The translations under genes were made by a program, and so were the position numbers. The notes beneath the pieces are model-generated. The model worked only from the letters and a program-made list of their open reading frames with translations. It made no database searches and was not told the origin of the DNA. From the NCBI RefSeq assembly GCF_947504215.1, contig NZ_CANNGO010000004.1, forward strand, positions 62,001-126,000: a DNA stretch of 64,000 nt, written 5' to 3'. Each line of letters begins with the position of its first letter. Positions within the stretch are counted from its first letter, which is position 1. The DNA comes from an uncultured Ruegeria sp. (GTDB lineage: Bacteria; Pseudomonadota; Alphaproteobacteria; Rhodobacterales; Rhodobacteraceae). This document shows positions 16,926 to 25,686 of the stretch, piece by piece.

Positions 16926-18941
16926 TTACGCCGCGATCAGCCCGCGCCCTTTGAGCAGTGCCTCTACGCCGGGCAACCGGCCACGGAATGCGAGATACAG
17001 GTCTTCTGCCTCACGCGATCCGCCCGTCGAGAGAATGTTGTCCTCAAGCGCCTTGGCACGTTCCGGATCAAAGGCGCCTCCGGCCTCTTCAAACGCCGCG
17101 AAAGCATCCGCATCCATAACTTCGGACCACATATAGCTATAGTACCCTGAACTATAGCCATCACCTGCAAAGACATGGGCGAAATGCGGCGTCGCATGGC
17201 GCATACCGATCGCCTGCGGCATCCCGATTTCAGCAAGAACCTCAGTTTGCTTCGCCATTGGGTCCGGTGGCGCGTCGCCCTCGTGAAACGCCAGATCAAC
17301 CAAGGCCGAAGCAACGTATTCCACAGTCTGGAATCCTTGATCGAAATTCGCGGCTTTCAGAACCTTATCCAGCATCTCTTGCGGCATCGGCTCGCCGGTT
17401 TCCGCATGGGTTGCGAATTCGGCCAGAACTTCAGGCACTTCAAGCCAGTGCTCGTAAAGCTGGCTGGGCAGTTCAACAAAATCGCGCGCAACACTTGTGC
17501 CCGAGATGCTTTCATAGGTCACGTTGGACAGCATCTGGTGTAAGGCGTGGCCGAATTCGTGAAACAGCGTGCGCGCATCATCATAAGACAGCAGCGCAGG
17601 GTCGCCCTTGGCGAAGTTGCAGACGTTGATGACGACGGGGCCCTGTTCCTTTGGAAACTTCGCTTGTGCCCGCATCGCACTGCACCAAGCACCAGACCGC
17701 TTTGAGCTACGCGCAAAGTAATCCCCAATGAACACCGCAACATGACGCCCGTTCCGCGTCACCTCCCACGCGCGGCAATCCGAGTGGTAGAGTGGCACAT
17801 CCAGCGGTGCGAACTCCAAACCAAACAAGCGGTTAGCGCAGGCAAACGAGGCGTCGATCATCCGATCGAGTTGCAGGTAGGGTTTCAAAACCGCTTCATC
17901 CAAATCGTGCTCGGCCTTCCGGCGTTTCTCTGCATAGTATCGCCAGTCCCATGCTTCGAGCGGGCCATTGATGCCGTCATCCTGCATCATCTGTGTCAAA
18001 AGAGCTGCATCCGCATCTGCACGGGATTTGGCAGGCCCCCACACCTGCATCAACAGATCATGGACCCGATCAGGCGAGCGGGCCATTTCAGTTTCAAGCT
18101 TGTATTCGGCAAAACTCTCGTACCCCAACAGCTTCGCCCGTTCCTGACGCAATGCCAGGATTTCCGCAGCAATGGCGCGGTTGTCTGTCTCTCCACCATT
18201 TGCACCGCGCGCAGCCCAGGCGCGATAGGCCTTTTCCCGCAGGTCACGACGTGGTGAAAATTGCAGGAAAGGCACAATCAACGACCGAGAAAGCGTAACG
18301 ATTGCCCCGTCCGCCCCTTTTTCCTGACCCGCAGACCGTGCCGCGTCGGTGACGAAATCCGGTAAGCCCTGCAGATCATCTTCGGACAAATCCATGTACC
18401 AATCACGCTCATCCGCCAACAGGTTTTGCGTGAAGGACGTACCCAGCGACGCAAGGCGCGACTTTATATCTTGCATCCTGGCATCGTCATCTCCTTGCAA
18501 TGCGGCACCCGCGCGGACAAATCCCCGGTGGGTCAACATCAGGACGCGGGTCTGCTCATCGCTCAACTCTAATTCATCCCGCTGGTCCCACAAATCCGCA
18601 ACCCGCTGAAACAGCGCTTTGTTCGAAGAAATGCCTGAAAAATGCGCCGACAGTTTCGGTGAAAACGCGCGCTGCAATTCTTCGCGCTTCGCGTTGCTGT
18701 CTGCACCGGCGATGGTGAAAAAGACCGACAGAACCTTGTCCAATTGCTCGCCGGCGGCCTCAAGCGCTTCGACGGTATTGGCGAAGGTGGGCGGCTGCGG
18801 GTTCTCAGCAATCGTATCGATCTGCGCGTTATGCGCCTGCATCGCCTGATCCAGTGCAGGGGCGAAATCATCATCCGAAATGTCGGCAAATGGGGCAATT
18901 TCGAAGGGCGTGGTCCAGTCGGACAGGATCGGGTTGGTCAT
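16926..18941 (-). CDS. M3-family zinc metallopeptidase (Dcp/oligopeptidase A type)
   Basis: Cytoplasmic oligopeptide-degrading metallopeptidase. 671 residues from the ATG at 18941, which follows a strong AAAGGAG; the longer frame adds an unlikely N-terminal run. The zinc site is H461-E-F-G-H465 in TLFHEFGHALHQML, with the downstream Glu ligand region in the following helix. No signal peptide is seen, unlike periplasmic Dcp forms. Dcp and PrlC are hard to separate by motif alone, so I leave the symbol empty. Converges with the reductase gene with 13 bp between stops. Confidence 0.92.
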   Translation of the reverse strand: MTNPILSDWTTPFEIAPFADISDDDFAPALDQAMQAHNAQIDTIAENPQPPTFANTVEALEAAGEQLDKVLSVFFTIAGADSNAKREELQRAFSPKLSAHFSGISSNKALFQRVADLWDQRDELELSDEQTRVLMLTHRGFVRAGAALQGDDDARMQDIKSRLASLGTSFTQNLLADERDWYMDLSEDDLQGLPDFVTDAARSAGQEKGADGAIVTLSRSLIVPFLQFSPRRDLREKAYRAWAARGANGGETDNRAIAAEILALRQERAKLLGYESFAEYKLETEMARSPDRVHDLLMQVWGPAKSRADADAALLTQMMQDDGINGPLEAWDWRYYAEKRRKAEHDLDEAVLKPYLQLDRMIDASFACANRLFGLEFAPLDVPLYHSDCRAWEVTRNGRHVAVFIGDYFARSSKRSGAWCSAMRAQAKFPKEQGPVVINVCNFAKGDPALLSYDDARTLFHEFGHALHQMLSNVTYESISGTSVARDFVELPSQLYEHWLEVPEVLAEFATHAETGEPMPQEMLDKVLKAANFDQGFQTVEYVASALVDLAFHEGDAPPDPMAKQTEVLAEIGMPQAIGMRHATPHFAHVFAGDGYSSGYYSYMWSEVMDADAFAAFEEAGGAFDPERAKALEDNILSTGGSREAEDLYLAFRGRLPGVEALLKGRGLIAA

Positions 18942-19003
18942 TCGGATCTCCTTTGACCCTATAGCTATGCAGGCTTGATCCGATGATCCAGTGTGATCCG
19001 CAG

Positions 19004-20053
19004 TTATTCCGCCCCGGTGCCACAAATTGGGCAATCGGCGCGGCGCGACAACGTGATCTTTCGGCTTTCACCGTATAGCGCATCATAGATAAGCATCTCA
19101 CCCCGCAAGGCCATACCTGCGCCCGTGATCACCTTGATCGCCTCAACCGCCATCATCGACCCCACCACACCGGGCAGCGGTCCAATCACGCCCGCCTCGG
19201 CGCAGGAGGGTGCTAGACCTTCGGCGGGGGCTTCTGGAAAGATGCACTGATAACAAGGGGCACCGTTAGCCGGATCAAAGACACTCAGTTGCCCTTCCCA
19301 TTGCGACAACGCCCCTGAGATCAGAGGCTTTCCCGCTCCCACCGCAGTTCTGTTCGCCAGATAGCGCGTTTCGAAATTGTCGGTGCCGTCGAGGATCAGA
19401 TCAAAGTCAGCAAATAGATCCGCCGCGATCTCTTCCCCAAGACGGCGATGATACGGCAAGACCACGACATTCGGGTTTTGTGATTCCATTGCCTGCTGCG
19501 CGGAAAACACCTTGGGCATTCCGATATTGCGATCGCGATGGATCACCTGCCGCTGCAGATTGGCATTTTCGACCACGTCATCGTCAATCACCCCAATCGT
19601 ACCGACACCGGCAGCTGCAAGGTATTGCAGCGCCGGTGCCCCCAGCCCGCCCGCTCCGATCACCAGAACCCGCGCTTTTTTGAGTTTTTTCTGACCCGGC
19701 CCACCCAATTCGCGAAGCACGATGTGACGGGCATAGCGGTTCAATTCGGTTTCGGTAAAGCGGTCAGACGGTGGGTCTGGTTTCTGGGTCGAAGTCTGAT
19801 CGGCACGCTTCCGCAGCGCCTTCAATCCACGACTGTACAACACAACCAAAACTACAAACCCTGCCAGTATCAGCCACAAGGCGGCAGACCCACCTGTTGC
19901 TTCACGCAAGGGATGCCCGTCCGGCAGGATCAACTGGGCCAAAATGACCCCGCCCAACAGAACGGCAACCGACAACATGCGAGCAGCGCGAGACACACCA
20001 GCGATATACCCGATGCCCCACAATCCGGCCGCAAGGATCAGAACCAGAAGCAT
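19004..20053 (-). CDS. MoeB/ThiF/HesA-family enzyme with N-terminal membrane segments
   Basis: E1-like adenylyltransferase that activates the C-terminus of small sulfur carriers (MoaD or ThiS) for molybdopterin or thiamine synthesis. 349 residues. Residues 1-75 hold two or three hydrophobic helices, a feature absent from classical MoeB. The catalytic part begins at about residue 95, with the nucleotide loop GAGGLGAPALQYLAAAGVG, the adenylation region DDDVVENANLQRQ and the zinc cysteines in CYQC and CPIC. There is no rhodanese domain. It overlaps dut by one base (TGATG). Pathway assignment is open. Confidence 0.87.
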   Translation of the reverse strand: MLLVLILAAGLWGIGYIAGVSRAARMLSVAVLLGGVILAQLILPDGHPLREATGGSAALWLILAGFVVLVVLYSRGLKALRKRADQTSTQKPDPPSDRFTETELNRYARHIVLRELGGPGQKKLKKARVLVIGAGGLGAPALQYLAAAGVGTIGVIDDDVVENANLQRQVIHRDRNIGMPKVFSAQQAMESQNPNVVVLPYHRRLGEEIAADLFADFDLILDGTDNFETRYLANRTAVGAGKPLISGALSQWEGQLSVFDPANGAPCYQCIFPEAPAEGLAPSCAEAGVIGPLPGVVGSMMAVEAIKVITGAGMALRGEMLIYDALYGESRKITLSRRADCPICGTGAE

Positions 20054-20508
20054 CAGCCGCGACCGGTGGAGCCGAAACCACCTGCTCCGCGCTCGGTCTC
20101 ACCCAAGGTGTCAGCCAACTCGAACGCCGCCTGCACGACCGGGGCCACCACAAGCTGAGCGATGCGTTCGCCATGGGTCACTTCAAATCGATCCTCGCCC
20201 GCATTCATCAGTATGACCCCCAATGGCCCGCGATAATCGCTGTCGATGGTGCCCGGAGTATTCGGCAGTGTGATGCCATGTTTCAGCGCCAGGCCCGAGC
20301 GTGGCCGGATCTGAACTTCGTACCCCAAGGGGATCTCGATCCGCAGACCGGTGGGCACCAAAGCGCGCTGACCGGGCTCCAACACAAGTGATACGCCATT
20401 TGGCAAGTTGGCACGCACATCTGCACCGGCCGCTCCGGGCGTTTCATACGCGGGCAAAGCCACCCTTACGTCAGCGCCCTCTTCGCGGATCACACGAATT
20501 GCGACCAT
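20053..20508 (-). CDS. dut: dUTP diphosphatase
   Basis: Hydrolyses dUTP to dUMP and diphosphate, keeping uracil out of DNA and supplying the dTMP pathway. 151 residues, the typical trimeric dUTPase length. Motifs in order are [18 protein letters not shown] (motif 2), [12 protein letters not shown] with the catalytic Asp (motif 3), GERIAQLV (motif 4) and the flexible [12 protein letters not shown] (motif 5). The start at 20508 follows GAGGTAGAG. The gene lies 31 bp after coaBC, the same coaBC-dut order as in many proteobacteria. Confidence 0.97.
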   Translation of the reverse strand: MVAIRVIREEGADVRVALPAYETPGAAGADVRANLPNGVSLVLEPGQRALVPTGLRIEIPLGYEVQIRPRSGLALKHGITLPNTPGTIDSDYRGPLGVILMNAGEDRFEVTHGERIAQLVVAPVVQAAFELADTLGETERGAGGFGSTGRG

Positions 20509-20539
20509 ATCTCTACCTCTTCTTTCAGGGCTTACAACT

Positions 20540-21736
20540 TCACCCGGCCAGAGCCTCGGCAATTTTCTGTGCCAGGCGGTCAGCCACGGCGTCTTTGCCC
20601 ATGCGCGGCCATTCTTCGGCGCCAGAGCTGGAAATCAGGACAACAGCATTCTCGGACCCGCCCATGATACCAGTCGCAGGGCTGACATCGTTGGCTACGA
20701 TCCAATCGCACCCTTTCCGATCCCGTTTGGCTGTTGCATTTTCGAGTACGTCGTTTGTCTCGGCGGCAAATCCGACCACAAGCGCCGGACGCCCTTGTTC
20801 CATATGCGAGACGCGTTTCAGGATGTCAGGGTTTTCGGAAAACGCTAGCGATGGCAGCCCATCCCGACTTTTCTTCAGTTTGCGATCCGACGCACCGGCC
20901 ACATGCCAATCCGCGACGGCTGCTGCAAAAACACCCGCATCGACCGGCAATGCTGCATCGACGGCATTCGACATTTGTTGCGCAGTTTCGACATGTACAA
21001 CCTGAACGCCTTGGGGCGGCGGCACATCGGCCGGGCCAGTGACGAACACCACCTCGGCGCCCAATGCAGACAGCGCACGGGCCAATGCTGTACCCTGTGC
21101 CCCTGATGATCGATTGGCAATATAGCGCACCGGATCGATCGGTTCGTGTGTCGGACCGGACGTGACGAGAATTCGTTTTCCCTTTAGCGGACCATCCGCA
21201 AGCTGCGCTTCGATCGCGGCAACAATCTCCAATGGTTCCGACATTCGACCCGGGCCATACTCGCCACAGGCCATATCACCCTCATTGGGGCCGACAAACC
21301 GCACGCCATCTTCCTGCAACTGTTCCAGATTGCGCTGAGTCGCCGGATGATCCCACATGCGCACATTCATCGCCGGAGCACATAAAACAGGCGTGTCCGT
21401 TGCCATCAGCAAGGTTGAGGCCAGATCATTCGCCAGCCCACCGGCCATCTTGCCCATCATGTCTGCAGTAGCCGGGGCAACGACGATCAGATCAGCGGAG
21501 CGAGACAATTGGATATGCCCCATCTCGGCCTCGTCGGTCAGATCAAAAAGAGCGCGATAAACCTTTTCGCCCGCTAGCGCCGACGCTGAGAGCGGCGTCA
21601 CAAATTCCTCGGCAGCGCGAGTTAGAACCGGGGTAACTGTCGCCCCGCGCTCCTTGATCCGCCGGATCAGATCCAGCGACTTGTAGGCCGCAATCCCACC
21701 GCCAATGATCAGCAGAATACGTTTGGATGCCAGCAT
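20540..21736 (-). CDS. coaBC: Bifunctional phosphopantothenoylcysteine decarboxylase/synthetase
   Basis: Two consecutive coenzyme A biosynthesis steps: ligation of cysteine to 4'-phosphopantothenate (CoaB) and FMN-dependent decarboxylation (CoaC). 398 residues. The N-terminal flavoprotein domain has GGGIAAYK, the catalytic His region DHPATQRN and the PAMNVRMW substrate clamp. The C-terminal synthetase domain starts near residue 190 with [20 protein letters not shown]. Normal fused architecture and length. Confidence 0.97.
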   Translation of the reverse strand: MLASKRILLIIGGGIAAYKSLDLIRRIKERGATVTPVLTRAAEEFVTPLSASALAGEKVYRALFDLTDEAEMGHIQLSRSADLIVVAPATADMMGKMAGGLANDLASTLLMATDTPVLCAPAMNVRMWDHPATQRNLEQLQEDGVRFVGPNEGDMACGEYGPGRMSEPLEIVAAIEAQLADGPLKGKRILVTSGPTHEPIDPVRYIANRSSGAQGTALARALSALGAEVVFVTGPADVPPPQGVQVVHVETAQQMSNAVDAALPVDAGVFAAAVADWHVAGASDRKLKKSRDGLPSLAFSENPDILKRVSHMEQGRPALVVGFAAETNDVLENATAKRDRKGCDWIVANDVSPATGIMGGSENAVVLISSSGAEEWPRMGKDAVADRLAQKIAEALAG

Positions 21737-21799
21737 GCTTAGCCCTTCCCGTCCCGGTCGGCCCCGACATTAGGCAACGCCACCGCGTAGTTCCAGCGG

Positions 21800-22624
21800 T
21801 TAATTCTGTGCCTCGAAGGCTTTGCAGGGGTCTTCGCGATCCACGCCAGGGCTGTCGATCACTGCGTCAAATGCGCCATCCACGACGCCATCCTCGGATT
21901 GACCTAGTGCAAAAACCTTCAGACCCGGCTGCAGACGCGACAGGAATGTCGGAATTCCGCGATCCTTGCGGGCGTGACCATTGCCTGTGATCACGGCAAC
22001 CGGACCGTCAGTTTCATCCATCGCCCGTAAGATTGCACGCGCCAAAACGGCGTCTCGCAACCGCTGAATGGCGACCATCTGCGGCAGTGATTCGACCGGT
22101 ATGGCGTTGCAATGGGCAGCTAGTTGATCGGCTTCGCGTGCTGCCTGATCCTCCGGTGATAAGGAAACGGTCAGCCCATAGCGTGCTGCGTCAGCGCCCA
22201 GCGCGGTAGCTGCACCACGCTGCATCGCTGCCCGGGCCGCGCTGCGCGGCACCATGGCGCCATAGACTGGGGCGTTCGACGCCTGAAACACGGGATAATA
22301 CATGCTTAGCGGTGGCCAACCCGTTTCAGCCCAACGCAGAATACGGCCCAGTTCTTCCGGATTGGACGCAGCCGTTTGTGCAAGGCGCTGAGCGCCTTCT
22401 TCCGTCACCATTTCCCAGACAACAGCCGAGGGCGCAATGGCGTCGATCGCCTCGGTTTGTACCAGATGATGCTGGGGGTTGTCATGAACCTCGCCCAAGA
22501 TGACCACGTCAGCGGATTGCATCGACGCAAGTGTATCTTCGGGGATCAAGTCTTGGGTCAGGCCCGGGCGCGCCATCGCTACCGTAACCGCAACTGAACA
22601 CACCAGAATCGCAATTTGTTTCAT
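21800..22624 (-). CDS. ChaN-family (haem-binding uptake) protein
   Basis: 274 residues with a signal-like N-terminus (MKQIAILVCSVAVTVAMARPG). The family hallmarks are the N-terminal LGEVHDNPQHH and C-terminal TGNGHARKDRGIP motifs. ChaN from Campylobacter binds haem dimers; related Tiki/TraB folds include metalloproteases, so activity here is uncertain. A Cys near residue 9 is not in a good lipobox. Its ATG overlaps the rpoH stop codon by 4 bases, so it is translationally coupled to a sigma factor gene. Confidence 0.85.
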   Translation of the reverse strand: MKQIAILVCSVAVTVAMARPGLTQDLIPEDTLASMQSADVVILGEVHDNPQHHLVQTEAIDAIAPSAVVWEMVTEEGAQRLAQTAASNPEELGRILRWAETGWPPLSMYYPVFQASNAPVYGAMVPRSAARAAMQRGAATALGADAARYGLTVSLSPEDQAAREADQLAAHCNAIPVESLPQMVAIQRLRDAVLARAILRAMDETDGPVAVITGNGHARKDRGIPTFLSRLQPGLKVFALGQSEDGVVDGAFDAVIDSPGVDREDPCKAFEAQN

Positions 22625-23499
22625 GCGATGAAGTGTTGCACCTCACGCGATTGCGCTTCAAGGTTCTTACGCATTTTTCCAAAGGCCGCGGCCTCTAACT
22701 GACGCACGCGCTCCTTGGACAACCCTAGCTCATTTCCCAGGCTCTCAAGGGTTCGTGCGGGTTCGCGCAGCTTGCGTTCGCGCACGATAAATCTTTCGCG
22801 GTCGTTGAGCGATTTCATCGCCGTCAGAAGCCATTCGCGCAGTTGTTCCGTGTCGTGATTAAACTCGACCTCTTCGGCGGCCTGCGTGCGTTCGTCTTCA
22901 AGCGCATCTATCCACTCGCGCCCGTCCTCATCCGACGATTGCACTGCATTTAGTGAGAAGTCTGAGCCAGACAGACGCCCTTCCATCATTTCGACATCGC
23001 GCAAGGGCACCCCAATCTCGGTCGCGATCATCTGATGCAACTGATGGCGATCCAGTTCCTGACCTTCGGTTGCTGCCTCGCGCTCCAGACGAGCCTGCAC
23101 GCGGCGCATATTGAAAAACAAAGATTTTTGCGACGATGTCGATCCGGTCCGCACCATCGACCAGTTGCGCATGACGTAGTCTTGAATACTGGCTTTAATC
23201 CACCATACCGCATATGTCGAAAACCGCACACCGCGATCCGGGTCAAACTTGTCGGCCGCTTTCATCAACCCGAGACCAGCCTCCTGGATCAGGTCGTTCA
23301 TGGGCGCGCCATATCGCTTGAATTTGGCCGCCATAGAAATAGCCAACCGCATGTAAGCCGTGATCAGACGATGCAAGGCCTGCTCATCCCGATCATCGCG
23401 CCAGGCATAAGCCAGCCGTAGCTCGGTCTCTGCATCCAGCAGCTCGGCCTTCATCGCTTGCCGCGACATCGAAAAATCGGACGCGTAGTCAAGTGCCAT
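22621..23499 (-). CDS. rpoH: RNA polymerase sigma-32 type factor (RpoH, probably RpoH2)
   Basis: Alternative sigma factor of the heat-shock class. 292 residues from the ATG at 23499, preceded by GGGGAGAG. Region 2 (about residues 45-115) has DLIQEAGLGLMKAADKFDP and the RFSTYAVWWIKASIQDYV helix. The RpoH box appears as QKSLFFNMRR, which identifies the sigma-32 class. Region 4 is SLNDRERFIVRERK followed by LSKERVRQLEAAAFGKMR. Alphaproteobacteria usually hold two RpoH proteins; RpoH2 types serve oxidative and photo-oxidative stress. Assignment to the RpoH2 group is inference. Confidence 0.93.
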   Translation of the reverse strand: MALDYASDFSMSRQAMKAELLDAETELRLAYAWRDDRDEQALHRLITAYMRLAISMAAKFKRYGAPMNDLIQEAGLGLMKAADKFDPDRGVRFSTYAVWWIKASIQDYVMRNWSMVRTGSTSSQKSLFFNMRRVQARLEREAATEGQELDRHQLHQMIATEIGVPLRDVEMMEGRLSGSDFSLNAVQSSDEDGREWIDALEDERTQAAEEVEFNHDTEQLREWLLTAMKSLNDRERFIVRERKLREPARTLESLGNELGLSKERVRQLEAAAFGKMRKNLEAQSREVQHFIA

Positions 23500-23599
23500 G
23501 AAACTCTCCCCTTTTCGCAGGCGCGGGCCGGGCTTGCCTTGCCGACCTATGGTCGATACGCAGAGCAAAACCAGGTGGATCACCCGAAAGGTAAGAATT

Positions 23600-24121
23600 A
23601 TGAATCCCGATTTAACCTTTGTGCTTGGGGGGGCCGCATCCGGTAAGTCGGCTTTTGCCGAGCAACTGGTTGTTTCATCTGGAAAAAACCGCGTTTATCT
23701 TGCCACTTCACAAGTGTTTGATGACGAGATGCAAACGAAGATCGAGCGCCATGTGTCGCAGCGCGGCGCTGGCTGGCACACGGTCGAAGCGCCCTTTGAT
23801 CTCGCACCGGTTCTGGCTGATCTAGACCCTGACCAGATTTGCCTGATCGACTGCGCCACCATGTGGCTTAGCAATCACCTGTTGGCCAAGCGCGATCTAA
23901 ATCAGGAACAATCCGCACTGCTTGCGGCGTTGCGAACGTGCCGGGCGCAAGCCGTTATCGTCTCAAATGAAGTGGGCTATGGGATTGTTCCGGAAAACGC
24001 GCTCGCCCGGCAGTTCCGCGAGGCGCAGGGGCGGTTGAACATTGCACTGGCAGCGCAGGCCAATCTGGTCGTTCAGGTGACCGCTGGCTTGCCCCTGGTT
24101 TTGAAGGGCACCTTGCCATGA
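23600..24121 (+). CDS. cobU: Adenosylcobinamide kinase/adenosylcobinamide-phosphate guanylyltransferase
   Basis: Bifunctional enzyme of nucleotide-loop assembly in vitamin B12 synthesis: it phosphorylates adenosylcobinamide and transfers GMP to it. 173 residues from the ATG at 23600, preceded by AAAGG. The P-loop is GGAASGKSAFAE at residues 10-21. The family-typical SNEVGYGIVPENALARQFRE and a GRLN run lie in the C-terminal half. Cobalamin is needed by the ethylmalonyl-CoA mutase encoded later in this window. I searched the upstream 100 bp for a cobalamin riboswitch and saw none. Confidence 0.95.
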   Translation: MNPDLTFVLGGAASGKSAFAEQLVVSSGKNRVYLATSQVFDDEMQTKIERHVSQRGAGWHTVEAPFDLAPVLADLDPDQICLIDCATMWLSNHLLAKRDLNQEQSALLAALRTCRAQAVIVSNEVGYGIVPENALARQFREAQGRLNIALAAQANLVVQVTAGLPLVLKGTLP

Positions 24122-24696
24122 CGCGCTTGCATCTGGTCCGACACGGTCCAACCCATGCCAAGACCATGGTGGGTTGGTCCGACCTTCCGGCTGATCTGAG
24201 CGATCATGCCGCCCTTGCAAGGCTGCAAAGCCACCTGCCGGAGGACGCTATCGTTGTATCTTCGGACCTGTCGCGAGCGATTGATACAGCAACAGCGATA
24301 CAAGGGACACGCCACCGCCTACCGAACGACCCGGATCTACGTGAAATCAACTTTGGCAGTTGGGAGTTGCGCGGGTTCGCCGAAATCGAGGAAGAAGACT
24401 CCGACCGCGCTTTTGCCTATTGGGACAATCCCGGTGATGTGCGCCCACCGCAGGGCGAAAGCTGGAACGAAGTCCGCGCACGGGTTGACGCCGCGGTAGA
24501 CGCATTGATGGCCCGCTACGCTGGCGCCGATCTGGTGGTCGTTGCCCATTTCGGAGTGATCCTGACTCAGGTTCAGCGCGCCATGAATCTTGAGGCGCAG
24601 CAAGCATTCTCTCATCGGATCGACAACCTTTCGGTCACCGATATTGCGTATGACGGTATCATGTGGACCATGGGCACAATCAATCATCTGCCGTGA
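24118..24696 (+). CDS. Histidine phosphatase, CobC-like
   Basis: Phosphoglycerate-mutase superfamily phosphatase of 192 residues. The phospho-accepting His lies in LVRHGPTH, and the second catalytic His in VVAHFGV. The 4-base overlap with cobU and the pairing itself suggest alpha-ribazole phosphatase (CobC), which supplies alpha-ribazole for the cobalamin lower ligand. Broad-specificity phosphatases share the fold, so the B12 role is inferred from context. Confidence 0.85.
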   Translation: MTRLHLVRHGPTHAKTMVGWSDLPADLSDHAALARLQSHLPEDAIVVSSDLSRAIDTATAIQGTRHRLPNDPDLREINFGSWELRGFAEIEEEDSDRAFAYWDNPGDVRPPQGESWNEVRARVDAAVDALMARYAGADLVVVAHFGVILTQVQRAMNLEAQQAFSHRIDNLSVTDIAYDGIMWTMGTINHLP

Positions 24697-24754
24697 TGAT
24701 GCAGCGCACAAATCACTGATTTACTGATATGTGAGCATACGCCATCGTCGGCTC

Positions 24755-25639
24755 ATGACTTACGACTTATTTATTGGCGACCGATTGTTTTCCAGTTGGT
24801 CCTTGCGCGGCTGGTTGATGCTGAAAAAGTTCAACCTGCCCCATCGCACGCATATGGTTGGCTTGTATTCTGGGACCATGGCAAAAGAAATGGAGCCGCT
24901 TGCACCGGCCCGGTTGGTTCCGGCGTTGCGTTTACCAGAAGGCGCGGTCGTAGGCGAAAGCCTTGCCATGGCCGAGACCTTGGCCGAACGCCACCCCGAA
25001 GCGGGGTTGTGGCCGAAAGACCCCATTGCCCGTGCAACTGCGCGATGGCTATGTGCCGAGATGGTCGCCGGGTTCAACGCCCTACGCGGCGAGTGCCCCA
25101 TGCAACTGCTTCACGCGTGGCAAGGCTTCACTCCCTCTGCAGAGAATTTGGCTGATGTGTCCCGCATCGAGGCGCTATGGGCCCATGCACGACAGGTATC
25201 TGGCGCGACCTCGGGTCCACTTTTCGGAACTTATTCATTGGCGGATGTGTTTTATACGCCGGTGGCCGCGCGCATTATCGGTTATGGCCTGCCTGTTTCC
25301 GCCCCCAACCATGCGTATTGTTTGGAGCTGCTGTCCGACATCCCGGTCAGGCAATGGCGTGCGATGGGCATCACAATCCAATACGATCCGTTTCCCTATC
25401 CACAAAACCTGACCTCTGACGTCTGGCCTGTTGGAGGCACTTCCACTGCTAACCCAATCGATAATGGCCCATCAATAAATACGGCATGCCCATATTCAGG
25501 CGATCCGGTGACTGACTTTCTGGAAATGGACGGTCAGTGCTGGGGTTTCTGCAACGCGTTTTGCCGCGACAAAACCGTGGCGGATCCAGAAGCCTGGCCA
25601 AAATTCACCGCCATGATCGACGCCGTTAACGATTCTTAA
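24755..25639 (+). CDS. Glutathione S-transferase family protein
   Basis: 294 residues. The thioredoxin-like N-terminal domain begins with YDLFIGDRLFSSWSLRGWLML and carries the Ser-rich active-site stretch SSWS. The helical C-terminal domain spans about residues 90-200. A third segment of about 80 residues, with WGFCNAFCRDKTVADPE near the end, extends beyond the usual GST length of about 220. A GTG eight codons upstream (24731) is an alternative start. It may be read together with the cobU pair, 58 bp upstream. Confidence 0.82.
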   Translation: MTYDLFIGDRLFSSWSLRGWLMLKKFNLPHRTHMVGLYSGTMAKEMEPLAPARLVPALRLPEGAVVGESLAMAETLAERHPEAGLWPKDPIARATARWLCAEMVAGFNALRGECPMQLLHAWQGFTPSAENLADVSRIEALWAHARQVSGATSGPLFGTYSLADVFYTPVAARIIGYGLPVSAPNHAYCLELLSDIPVRQWRAMGITIQYDPFPYPQNLTSDVWPVGGTSTANPIDNGPSINTACPYSGDPVTDFLEMDGQCWGFCNAFCRDKTVADPEAWPKFTAMIDAVNDS

Positions 25640-25661
25640 ACTGCAGCCATGGCAGCAACGT

Positions 25662-25681
25662 CCTGTTAACCAAGAACAGGA
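25662..25681 (+). promoter_or_regulatory. Hairpin covering the comM ribosome binding site
   Basis: CCTGTT (25662-25667) pairs with AACAGG (25675-25680) across a 7-nt loop. The CAGGA at 25677-25681 is the ribosome binding site of comM, six bases before its ATG, so the stem can hide it. Two TTAA boxes lie 30-60 bp upstream. Confidence 0.4.
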
Positions 25682-25686
25682 TTGCC

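Noticed and set aside
23500..23599. Possible cobalamin riboswitch before cobU
   Set aside because: The interval is only 100 bp and shows neither a B12-box-like sequence nor the extended structure; cobU has an ordinary AAAGG ribosome binding site.
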